Source: Candidatus Curtissbacteria bacterium RIFCSPLOWO2_01_FULL_38_11b (lineage in GTDB: Bacteria; Patescibacteriota; Microgenomatia; Curtissbacterales; GWA2-41-24). Taken from it: DNA of 17,951 nucleotides. Positions 5,971-12,905 of this stretch are shown piece after piece. The DNA lies in the NCBI GenBank assembly GCA_001774995.1, contig MFBO01000036.1, positions 5,020-22,970 of the forward strand, given 5' to 3'. Below the pieces are notes generated by a model. That model made no database searches and was not told the origin of the DNA. It saw only the letters and a list, made by a program, of their open reading frames with translations. Each line of letters opens with the position of its first letter. Position 1 is the first letter of the stretch. The translations under genes and the position numbers were made by a program.

Positions 5971-7911
5971 TTAAACCAACTCCTCAGGAGAACAAATCTC
6001 ACCCATAATAGCACTGGCTGCAACAACTTGCGCATTTGCCAAATATACTTGCCTGTGTTTACCCATACGTCCTTTAAAATTCCTGTCTGTGGCTGAAAGA
6101 ACAATCTCATCTCTGTCATTTGCGTCCTCCGTTGCACCCATGCATGGCCCGCAACCCCTTCCTATAACTTCAACTCCTGCCTGCTCGAAAATCTCAAAAA
6201 TACCTTCCCTTTTAAGGGTGTATTCAACCTCTCTTGTATTGGCCTGGACCTGCATTCGAACACCATCAGCAATCTTGCGCCCTTTCAATAAAGTTGCCGC
6301 TTGTCTCAAGGACTCTAAATTTCCTTGTTTGCAAGAGCCGATGTAAAAATAATCAACTTTTGTACCTTTAATTTCTGATAAAGGTACTGCATTTTGCGTG
6401 TCGCCGGGCAAAGATACCATTCTTTCAACATTAGCTAAATCAATTTCAAAGTAAGCAGCATAAGTAGCTTTTTCATCTGGGTAAACTAGAAGTTTTTCAA
6501 CGGTTTCTCTGTTAAAAACGTGTCTTATCATCATGAATTCGACTAATTTTTCGTTGGGCTCAACAATTCCAGTAAAAGCTTGCCCCTCAATTGACATATT
6601 CGCAAAAGTAGCCTGCTCGTCTACATCAATCTCGTTTAAAGCTTTGCCTCCAAATTGCAGGACTTTTCCGCTGGCTATTCCGTCCTTAAACTGCTGCATG
6701 GAAATAAGGTAGAGCATTACGTCTGTAGTGGTTATTCCCTCCTTTAATTTACCCTTCAAAAGTACTCTAATTGTTTCCGGTACTTCCAAGGGAATATCAT
6801 CTGTAAGCAGTGCTGCAGCAAGCTCAGAAGCGCCTTTACCTACAGCTAGAGCATTAGCAACGCCCAAATGGCACGTATGCGAATCATTCCCTAAAACCAG
6901 TTCTCCCGGCAGAACATGTCTCTCAAGCATAACAGTGTGGCAAATTCCTTCAACGCCTTCGCGTCCCGCCCTATATTCACCAATTGCGTATTTTTGGGCA
7001 AAAGCTCTTTGCGCGTCACGATGTCTAACGGTAACAGGAATGTTTGGGGACATCAAAGCAAGGTGGTCCTCAAAAAGCCAAGTGTTTTCGCTCTTTACAG
7101 GCGCTTCTTGGCCAAAGGTCTCTTCAAGAACCTGCTGGGAAATGATTGTCTGCAGTTCGTAAGCATACTTTTTATCTACTTTCACAATTAAAACATCTCC
7201 CGGTTTAACAGCAACTACTCCGTCATCCGAACTATCATCAACTCTGGCATTTTTTGCAATTATTTTCTCGGCAATGGTCATTGCCCTTTTTGCAGTATCC
7301 ACAGTTGGAACACGTACTTTTCCTTCAAGCCTTGCCCTTGTATATTGAAGAAGTCCTCCAAAGTTGAGAATATCTTGACTCAACTTATCGTAATGAGAAA
7401 TTACTTCATTCCGCCTAACAACTTCGCTACGAACTAACTTTGCCCAAACTTCACTTTCAAGAGGTAATGTAAAAATTCCCCAATTGCGGCAGTTTTCCCA
7501 GAAAATACGCTCAAAAGATCTGGCAATAACAAATCCAATCCCAGCACCTCTTAGGGCAAGCTGTAAATGTTCGCGAGAAGAGCCTCTACCTGCAGATTCA
7601 CCAAGAACAAGGACTTGAGAATTTGATTCCTTAATATCACCAGTTTTGATACCTTCGTACCCTGTGCCCAAATATCTTCCTAAATTCTCACTGTCGGAAA
7701 ACTGCATACAGTACTGACTGGGAATCAACTGATCTGTATTTGTCCAATCAAGAAGCAAATCAGGATCTGTAACTTGAAAATCCGCACCCTCAATTTGAGC
7801 ACGAATAAGCGCAGGATCCTTGGTTAACCACAATACTCTACCTGTAATGCTTAAAGACTCTGCAGAAAAATCAGTTTCATAAGCTTGCTTTCCTTGTTCT
7901 TTATGTGACAT
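5971..7911 (-). CDS. Single-chain aconitase / isopropylmalate-isomerase family protein, swivel domain first
   Basis: Aconitase-superfamily hydro-lyases isomerise hydroxy-tricarboxylates through a [4Fe-4S] cluster. This 646-residue cytosolic protein begins with a LeuD-type swivel domain (about 20-165): NTDQLIP (58-64), GESAGRGSSREH (104-115), VIARSFERIFWENCRNWGIF (128-147). The LeuC/aconitase-type part follows (about 205-646): MTIAEKI (211-217), GICH (322-325), GNDSHTCHLG (341-350), VPETIRV, IGSCKQG (524-530), RGCGPCMGA (585-593) and DRNFKGRMG (609-617). The three cluster cysteines are C527, C587 and C590. The domain order is that of AcnB without its HEAT-like domain, opposite to AcnA or a LeuC-LeuD fusion, yet the catalytic part reads more like LeuC/AcnA. 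GSCKQGN replaces GSCTNGR, so the substrate may differ. The divergent synthase-like gene suggests a homoaconitase or isopropylmalate isomerase role. Confidence 0.85.
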   Translation of the reverse strand: MSHKEQGKQAYETDFSAESLSITGRVLWLTKDPALIRAQIEGADFQVTDPDLLLDWTNTDQLIPSQYCMQFSDSENLGRYLGTGYEGIKTGDIKESNSQVLVLGESAGRGSSREHLQLALRGAGIGFVIARSFERIFWENCRNWGIFTLPLESEVWAKLVRSEVVRRNEVISHYDKLSQDILNFGGLLQYTRARLEGKVRVPTVDTAKRAMTIAEKIIAKNARVDDSSDDGVVAVKPGDVLIVKVDKKYAYELQTIISQQVLEETFGQEAPVKSENTWLFEDHLALMSPNIPVTVRHRDAQRAFAQKYAIGEYRAGREGVEGICHTVMLERHVLPGELVLGNDSHTCHLGVANALAVGKGASELAAALLTDDIPLEVPETIRVLLKGKLKEGITTTDVMLYLISMQQFKDGIASGKVLQFGGKALNEIDVDEQATFANMSIEGQAFTGIVEPNEKLVEFMMIRHVFNRETVEKLLVYPDEKATYAAYFEIDLANVERMVSLPGDTQNAVPLSEIKGTKVDYFYIGSCKQGNLESLRQAATLLKGRKIADGVRMQVQANTREVEYTLKREGIFEIFEQAGVEVIGRGCGPCMGATEDANDRDEIVLSATDRNFKGRMGKHRQVYLANAQVVAASAIMGEICSPEELV

Positions 7912-7931
7912 GATTATTTTATAGGCCCTAC

Positions 7932-7961
7932 ATTATACATCTGAGTTGAATGGTAGGTCTA
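7932..7961 (-). promoter_or_regulatory. Promoter for the aconitase-like gene
   Basis: Minus-strand TAGACC (7961-7956, 4/6), 18 bp, then a perfect TATAAT (7937-7932). The start would be near 7925, about 14 nt before the ATG at 7911, with no clear SD. Its -35 abuts and partly overlaps the plus-strand -10 at 7963-7968. Confidence 0.5.
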
Positions 7962-7962
7962 T

Positions 7963-7968
7963 TATAAG
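7963..7968 (+). promoter_or_regulatory. -10 element for the synthase-like gene, leaderless arrangement
   Basis: TATAAG (5/6) ends 6 nt before the ATG at 7975, so transcription would begin at or next to the A of the start codon. No SD is present. No good -35 is seen at 16-18 bp: TTGAAT at 7946-7951 is only 11 bp away. The call rests on the -10 and on similar spacing at other starts in the window. Confidence 0.4.
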
Positions 7969-7974
7969 TTACCT

Positions 7975-9228
7975 ATGAGCGAGAGAATACCAACGTACGA
8001 TTGGTCTAATCACGAAGGGCCAACGTCTCAGGTTAAGGCTTCAGTTTTTCCGGTTGAAATTGATGATGAAACCCTTCGAGATGGTCTTCAGGGAATACAG
8101 TTAGAGAGTCACCCTAGCTTAGAGAAAAAGAGAATTTATCTCCGTTTGGCTTCTCAGTTTGTTGATCACGCTGATATTGGTTTTCCGGGGAGTGAAGAGC
8201 TTCATAAAAAAGAAATAGCCCAGCTCATATCTTTCGTAGAAGCTAGAAATTTGGGCATTTCTTTAAGTGCAGCAGCGAGGGGGGCAATGAAGTCAGACAT
8301 CGAGCCGATTATTGATATTTCTCATGGATTAGATGGCTATCGTCTAGAAGCAGACATTTTTTTAGATAGTAGCAGTTTGAGAGCTAAGGTTGAAGGCTGG
8401 GATAGAAGTGAGAAATTTAAACAACTACGAGATAATATTTCATTGCTTCATAAGCACAATTTACCTGTTATGTTTGTTGCTGAGAGAGCAACATCAACTT
8501 CTCCAGAAGAGCTCGGTGAGGTTTTTCAGATAGCCGCAGATCTTGGCGTTGAAAGATTATGTATTGCTGACACGCAAGGCAGAGCAAACCACAGGGCAAT
8601 ACAGAACATCTTTAGATGGAGTTTCAGTGAATTTGCGCAAAAATTCCCTGACATAAAATGGGACGCCCATTTTCATAATGGTAGAGGACTCGGGATCTCG
8701 AATTGTTTAATAGCTTCTGAAGAAGGTGTGGACAGAGTTCATGCAACGAGTTTTTGTATCGGTGAAGGTCCAGGCAATGCTGATTTAGCAACTCTTTTGA
8801 TAAATCTAAATTTATCCGGTTATCGAGATAAAGACTTGAGGGAATTGAATAAATTTAGTCGAATTGCATCAGAGCTTCTCGAATTCCCTATAAGCTCGAA
8901 CGCACCCGTAATTGGCAAAAGCTCTTTCGCAACAGGGTCTGGGGTTCATGCAGCCGCCCTTCATAAGGAAGCATCTTTAAATGGAGAAGTGGGTATATAT
9001 TTTCCATTTCCACCAGGTGATGTTGGTGCCACGCCGGATGTTAGAGTTGGTCCTTTTAGCGGTGCTCACAATGTTTATTTGGTACTAAAAAGGTTGCAAA
9101 TCGAACCAACAGAGGAAATCGTTCAAGCCATTCTAGCCGAGGCTAAGGAACAAAGAAACCTACTTATTGATGAAACAATTATAGGTATTACTCAACAATT
9201 CTTAAATGGGGAAAAGCAAAAAATCTAG
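7975..9228 (+). CDS. DRE-TIM metallolyase, homocitrate / isopropylmalate synthase-like
   Basis: Enzymes of this class condense acetyl-CoA with a 2-oxoacid by a Claisen-type reaction. The 417-residue protein carries the catalytic DETLRDGLQG (31-40; R35, D36), IADTQGR (197-203), the metal-binding HFH (232-234) followed by NGRGLGISN, FCIGEGPGNADLATLL (260-275; N268 as fourth metal ligand) and, in the C-terminal part, GKSSFATGSGVHAAALHKEA (314-333), like the 'aF.h.SGiH..g..K' of LeuA and homocitrate synthase. The length fits homocitrate synthase (about 380); the leucine-sensing LeuA dimer domain is absent. HNG replaces the usual HND, and GEGPGN replaces GER.GN. Substrate cannot be read from sequence; LeuA, citramalate synthase, homocitrate synthase or a specialised member remain possible. 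It diverges from the aconitase-like gene, which would act next. Confidence 0.82.
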   Translation: MSERIPTYDWSNHEGPTSQVKASVFPVEIDDETLRDGLQGIQLESHPSLEKKRIYLRLASQFVDHADIGFPGSEELHKKEIAQLISFVEARNLGISLSAAARGAMKSDIEPIIDISHGLDGYRLEADIFLDSSSLRAKVEGWDRSEKFKQLRDNISLLHKHNLPVMFVAERATSTSPEELGEVFQIAADLGVERLCIADTQGRANHRAIQNIFRWSFSEFAQKFPDIKWDAHFHNGRGLGISNCLIASEEGVDRVHATSFCIGEGPGNADLATLLINLNLSGYRDKDLRELNKFSRIASELLEFPISSNAPVIGKSSFATGSGVHAAALHKEASLNGEVGIYFPFPPGDVGATPDVRVGPFSGAHNVYLVLKRLQIEPTEEIVQAILAEAKEQRNLLIDETIIGITQQFLNGEKQKI

Positions 9229-9239
9229 CCTCGCAGCCA

Positions 9240-9248
9240 TGCTATACT
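9240..9248 (+). promoter_or_regulatory. Extended -10 promoter for the histidine kinase gene
   Basis: TGCTATACT (9240-9248) is an extended -10 (TGn plus 5/6 TATAAT) ending 7 nt before the ATG at 9256. The predicted mRNA is therefore leaderless. No SD lies in the 27-bp gap after the synthase-like gene, and no -35 is needed for an extended -10. Confidence 0.5.
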
Positions 9249-9255
9249 GGGTTTA

Positions 9256-10677
9256 ATGTCTGACGCTCCTACACCTTACTCAAAAAAAACCTTCGAAGCA
9301 TTGTGGGAAATTGAAAAGGTAGTACTTGAAACAGTAGATTTTGAAGAGGCAACTAAAAAAGTAGTCAATATAGTTCTTAATCAGTTAGGCTACCTAAAGT
9401 ATGGTTACCATGTTATAGTCTTAACACTTCTTGATAATGAGAAGAAAATGTTAAGAAGAATAGCTATTTCGGAAACGGAAGCAGCAAGAAAATTTCTTCA
9501 AGCCTCACCAATTCCTTTTCAAAAAATCGAAATACCCCTAGCAACTAAGGAGAACTTGTTAGTTAAGGCTATCGATCAAGGCAAAATACAGATAACTAGC
9601 CAAGTAGCCGATGTTTTATACCCTGCCTTATCAAAAGAATGGGTAGAAAATTTTCAGCAAAAATTAGGAATTAAAACCAGCATTGTTTTTCCTGTAAAAG
9701 CCAGAGAAAAAATGCTAGGGGCGCTAATTTTCAGTTTAAATAAAGATAATTCAGAGATAAAAGAAGAAGAATGGGTGATACTAGACAGTTTTGTAGGTGC
9801 CGTGGGTATTGCGCTTGATAATGCACTTTTATTTAGATCATTAAAGTTAACTACCCAAAAGCTTGATAAAGCTAATAAAAGACTAAAGGAACTTGATAAG
9901 CTCAAAGATGACTTTGTTTCATTGGCTTCCCATGAACTTAGGACTCCCATGACTGCTATTAAAAGCTATCTTTGGATGGCCTTAAATAAAAAGAAATACG
10001 AACTTTCGAGCGATCTTAGCAGGTATCTTCAAAGAGCATACATTTCCACAGAAAGATTAATTAATTTAGTTAATGATATGTTAAATATTTCCAGAATAGA
10101 AAGTGGTCGGTTGGCACTGATACTTTCCGAAATTGATTTAGTTGATCTTGCAAACGACGTGGTTGAAGAAGTCCTACCAAAAGCGCTAGAGCGAAAAATC
10201 TCACTAAAGATAGATTCAAAAAGCGTATCCAGTGTGCTTTGTGATAAAGATAAAATCCATGAAGTTATTATCAATTTAATTGGAAATTCACTCAAATTTA
10301 CGAAACCAGGCGGCAACATAGTTATTAGTTTCGACCAAAAACCGCCATATGTTTATTTTTCCGTTACAGATACCGGTGTCGGTGTGACTAAAAGGGATAT
10401 GGACAGGCTATTTAAAAAATTTAGTATGGTAGAACATTCCTATGTAGCTGCATCCACATCCGGCGGAACAGGCCTCGGTTTGTATATTTCGAAATCAATT
10501 ATTAACTTTCACAAAGGTACAATATCTGCTTACAGCCCGGGTACAGGCAAGGGGTCGACTTTTACCTTTAGTCTCCCGATTATTGACACGACTGTTGCCA
10601 AAGAACTTCAACAAGAAACACCAAAATTGACTGAAGAAACTAAAGGACTTGAGAAAAAATCATTAAATTTCATTTGA
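9256..10677 (+). CDS. Soluble sensor histidine kinase with GAF-like input domain
   Basis: A 473-residue kinase without membrane helices, so it probably senses a cytoplasmic signal. Residues about 10-195 form a GAF-like sensory domain (VFPVKAREKMLGALIFS at 144-160 is typical of the late strands). A coiled linker (about 195-220) leads to HisKA with ASHELRTPMTAI (224-235; phosphoacceptor H226), then HATPase_c with N-box INLIGNSLKFT (339-349), G1 TDTGVGV (371-377), F-box LFKKF (385-389) and G2 GGTGLGLYIS (403-412). All boxes are intact, so it should be active. The Lys/Glu-rich tail after residue 445 is unassigned. The likely partner is the receiver protein 44 bp downstream. The stop codon lies inside the -35 box of that gene's promoter. 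Confidence 0.93.
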   Translation: MSDAPTPYSKKTFEALWEIEKVVLETVDFEEATKKVVNIVLNQLGYLKYGYHVIVLTLLDNEKKMLRRIAISETEAARKFLQASPIPFQKIEIPLATKENLLVKAIDQGKIQITSQVADVLYPALSKEWVENFQQKLGIKTSIVFPVKAREKMLGALIFSLNKDNSEIKEEEWVILDSFVGAVGIALDNALLFRSLKLTTQKLDKANKRLKELDKLKDDFVSLASHELRTPMTAIKSYLWMALNKKKYELSSDLSRYLQRAYISTERLINLVNDMLNISRIESGRLALILSEIDLVDLANDVVEEVLPKALERKISLKIDSKSVSSVLCDKDKIHEVIINLIGNSLKFTKPGGNIVISFDQKPPYVYFSVTDTGVGVTKRDMDRLFKKFSMVEHSYVAASTSGGTGLGLYISKSIINFHKGTISAYSPGTGKGSTFTFSLPIIDTTVAKELQQETPKLTEETKGLEKKSLNFI

Positions 10678-10703
10678 CAAAATAATTTGTAAAGCAGTTT
10701 AAT
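10674..10703 (+). promoter_or_regulatory. Promoter for the receiver-only response regulator
   Basis: A perfect -35 TTGACA (10674-10679) overlaps the kinase stop codon. TTTAAT (10698-10703, 5/6) follows after 18 bp. The start would be near 10710, giving a leader of about 12 nt without an SD. The regulator can thus be made independently of the kinase. Confidence 0.65.
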
Positions 10704-10721
10704 CAAAGCAACCATTTCATT

Positions 10722-11138
10722 ATGAATACACAAAAAATTCTACTTATAGAAGACGACCAATTTACCAGGGAACTATATGAAGAAGTCATCAAAGATGCTG
10801 GTTTTGCTATTGACACTGCAACTAACGGCGAAGAAGGCTTGGAAAAAATACGCCAAGGCACCTATTCTCTAATATTACTTGACATTATGATGCCAAAAAT
10901 GGATGGAATAGAAGTTCTAAGATCTCTTAAAAATAATCCCCCAAATATTAAGAATGGGCCAATCATAATACTGACCAACCTTACCAACGATCCTGTTTTG
11001 AATTCTGCATATGGCTTAAATGCCAAAGATTACATTGTTAAATCTGATATTACGCCGGGGGACTTAATAGATAAAATAAAAGTTTTTATTGAGCAATCTA
11101 ATCACTCCCAAGAAGAATCTGAAAACCTCAAATCTTAA
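10722..11138 (+). CDS. Single-domain response regulator (receiver only)
   Basis: A 138-residue CheY-like receiver with all key residues: acidic pocket D11 and D12 (LLIEDDQFTREL), phosphoacceptor D54 (LLLDIMMPKMDG), T85 (IIILTNLT) and K107 (YIVKSD). Only a short hydrophilic tail follows (about 122-138), so there is no DNA-binding or enzymatic output. It probably works by protein contact or as a phosphorelay intermediate. It follows the histidine kinase on the same strand but has its own promoter. The PAS protein gene converges from downstream with a 31-bp gap. Confidence 0.93.
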   Translation: MNTQKILLIEDDQFTRELYEEVIKDAGFAIDTATNGEEGLEKIRQGTYSLILLDIMMPKMDGIEVLRSLKNNPPNIKNGPIIILTNLTNDPVLNSAYGLNAKDYIVKSDITPGDLIDKIKVFIEQSNHSQEESENLKS

Positions 11139-11169
11139 ATATTAAGTGGATATGTTCACCTAGCTGCTA

Positions 11170-11607
11170 TTATTCTCCCATGATCTCCTCAATAAGAATC
11201 GTACTTCCGGGAACGGTCAGGCTTTTTTTTAGAATTATTATGGGAGAAATAAAAATCCTTATCGTTTTCTTGCCATATTTTATATCTTTTGGCCCAATTG
11301 GTACTCTTTCCTGGAGGCAAATTGTGATATCCCCTTTAAGATCATAATCTCCCCCCAAACTATTCTGAAATTCGTCTACTGTCCAGTTTTTATTTTCTTC
11401 AACCCCTAAAATTTTACAAGCTGCCGAATTTTTCAAAGTTATCTTGTTATAATCATCAAGTATTAAAAATCCAATAGGTAAATTTTCAATTGCAGAAAGC
11501 AATTTTGTTTTTTCTCTTTCTACCTCAAACCATTCGCGACTAAGCTTGGATTTTGCTACCTCCAAAATTTTTATTCTATCTTTTAAAGATTGTGTGTCGT
11601 TGGCCAT
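11170..11607 (-). CDS. Small PAS-domain protein with N-terminal coiled coil
   Basis: The frame could begin from a TTG at 11634, but the ATG at 11607 is chosen because the minus-strand promoter (TTGACA at 11653-11648, 17 bp, TTCAAT at 11630-11625) predicts a start near 11617. This gives 145 residues. Residues about 5-40 form a charged coiled coil (SLKDRIKILEVAKSKLSREW). The rest begins like a PAS fold: LLSAIENLPIGFLILDDYNKI (36-56), then NSAACKILGV (60-69). There is no kinase, cyclase or DNA-binding domain, so it is a stand-alone sensor or adaptor. Its position beside a kinase and a receiver suggests input to that system; this is inference. Confidence 0.7.
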   Translation of the reverse strand: MANDTQSLKDRIKILEVAKSKLSREWFEVEREKTKLLSAIENLPIGFLILDDYNKITLKNSAACKILGVEENKNWTVDEFQNSLGGDYDLKGDITICLQERVPIGPKDIKYGKKTIRIFISPIIILKKSLTVPGSTILIEEIMGE

Positions 11608-11624
11608 ATTTAAATTACATGATA

Positions 11625-11653
11625 ATTGAAGCAAGAACTAATCTTACTGTCAA
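11625..11653 (-). promoter_or_regulatory. Promoter for the PAS protein
   Basis: Minus-strand TTGACA (11653-11648, perfect), 17 bp, then TTCAAT (11630-11625, 4/6). The start is near 11617, about 10 nt before the ATG at 11607, without an SD. It diverges from the murE-like gene's promoter. Confidence 0.55.
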
Positions 11654-11692
11654 TTATAATTATGCCGATATTTTTCTCATTTCCAAGTAGAA

Positions 11693-11701
11693 TGTTAGAA
11701 T
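11693..11701 (+). promoter_or_regulatory. Extended -10 promoter for the murE-like operon
   Basis: TGTTAGAAT (11693-11701) is an extended -10 with a 5/6 hexamer, ending 9 nt before the ATG at 11711. No -35 or SD is evident. It restarts transcription of the cell-wall genes downstream of the inserted block, with a leader of only a few bases. Confidence 0.5.
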
Positions 11702-11710
11702 AAGCATCAG

Positions 11711-12904
11711 ATGTGGCAACAATTTAAGAATTATTATCATTTACTACAGGCCTTTTTTGCAGCGGTCTATTTTGGGTTTCCCTCCCAAAAAATAAAAGTT
11801 ATTGGTGTGACAGGCACAGATGGTAAAACCACAACCGTGAATTTAATCTACCATATTTTAAAAAGTACACATATCAATGTCTCCATGGTCTCCTCAGTTG
11901 GGGCTAAAATAGGCAAATATGACTATGATACCGGTCTTCATGTTTCAACACCAAGCCCCTGGCATGTGCAAAAATATCTAAAAAAAGCTGTAGATACTGG
12001 AAGTAAATACTTCGTCATAGAAGCAACATCTCATGGACTAGACCAAAACCGTCTTGCATTTGTCGATTTTGAAATAGGAATATTGACAAATATTACTCAC
12101 GAGCATCTTGATTACCATAAAAATTGGAAGCAATACGCACTTTCTAAACTAATACTCTTGGAAAATTCCAAGCTCAAGATTATAAATCTCGATGATAACT
12201 CGTTTAAATTTGTCAGAAATAAAATCGGAGGGGAAATCCTAACATATTCCAAAGAAAAAAAAGCTGATATTAACACTAAAAACTTCCACATACTTCTCAA
12301 TATCGACGGTCATTATAATTTGTCTAATGCCCTAGCAGCATGTGCCGTCGCAACTTCAATTGGAGTGCCCAAACAGCAAATATTAAAAGTCATATCAACT
12401 TTCAAAGGTGTAAAAGGTAGATTCGAAAAAATTGATATTGGTCAGAAGTTCAAAGTTTTTATTGATTTTGCCCATACACCCAACGGTCTTGAAAATGTAC
12501 TGACAAGTCTTAAGTCAAAATTGAAAAAAGGTGGCAGACTAATCGCCGTGTTTGGATCAGCAGGCGCAAGAGATACCCTCAAAAGAGCAACTATGGGTAA
12601 AGTTGCCAGCAAAATTGCAGATGTTATCATACTAACTTCGGAAGATCCTAGAGGCGAAGATCCACAAAAAATTTGTCAGGAAATTGCCCAAGGGGTGAGA
12701 GGTAAAGTTTTAAATAAAAACTACCATATTATTGTCGATCGAAGACATGCTATCGAGTTTGCGATAAATATGGCCAAGGATGATGATATAATTGGTCTTT
12801 TTGGCAAAGGTCACGAGAGGTCAATTAACATAAAAGGAGAAGAGTATCCATGGGATGAATTTAAAGTTGCTTCACAAGCTTTAAAAAAACGCCTTAAAGT
12901 TTAA
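11711..12904 (+). CDS. murE: MurE-type Mur ligase lacking the N-terminal domain
   Basis: MurE adds the third stem residue (usually meso-diaminopimelate or Lys) to UDP-MurNAc-L-Ala-D-Glu with ATP. The 397-residue protein has the P-loop GVTGTDGKTTT (32-42), HVSTPSP (77-83), EATSHGL (104-110), THEHLDYH (129-136), the Lys expected to be carbamylated (K146), the Mur C-terminal part with DFAHTPNGL (252-260) and GKGHE near the end. EDPR (311-314) aligns with the DNPR motif of diaminopimelate ligases, keeping the Arg, so diaminopimelate is the likelier substrate. E. coli MurE is about 495 residues: here only about 30 residues precede the P-loop, so the UDP-binding N-terminal domain is missing. It leads the second half of the dcw cluster; the next start is 1 nt after its stop. 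Confidence 0.9.
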   Translation: MWQQFKNYYHLLQAFFAAVYFGFPSQKIKVIGVTGTDGKTTTVNLIYHILKSTHINVSMVSSVGAKIGKYDYDTGLHVSTPSPWHVQKYLKKAVDTGSKYFVIEATSHGLDQNRLAFVDFEIGILTNITHEHLDYHKNWKQYALSKLILLENSKLKIINLDDNSFKFVRNKIGGEILTYSKEKKADINTKNFHILLNIDGHYNLSNALAACAVATSIGVPKQQILKVISTFKGVKGRFEKIDIGQKFKVFIDFAHTPNGLENVLTSLKSKLKKGGRLIAVFGSAGARDTLKRATMGKVASKIADVIILTSEDPRGEDPQKICQEIAQGVRGKVLNKNYHIIVDRRHAIEFAINMAKDDDIIGLFGKGHERSINIKGEEYPWDEFKVASQALKKRLKV

Positions 12905-12905
12905 A

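Noticed and set aside
5889..7191. Long open frames opposite the aconitase-like gene (for example 6728-7162 and 6916-7191 plus) and a second minus-strand frame at 5889-6137
   Set aside because: They overlap a protein with intact aconitase motifs over its whole length and show no recognisable domains or starts of their own.
7946..7968. TTGAAT/TATAAG as a full promoter for the synthase-like gene
   Set aside because: The spacer is only 11 bp, too short for a sigma70-type promoter; only the -10 was kept.
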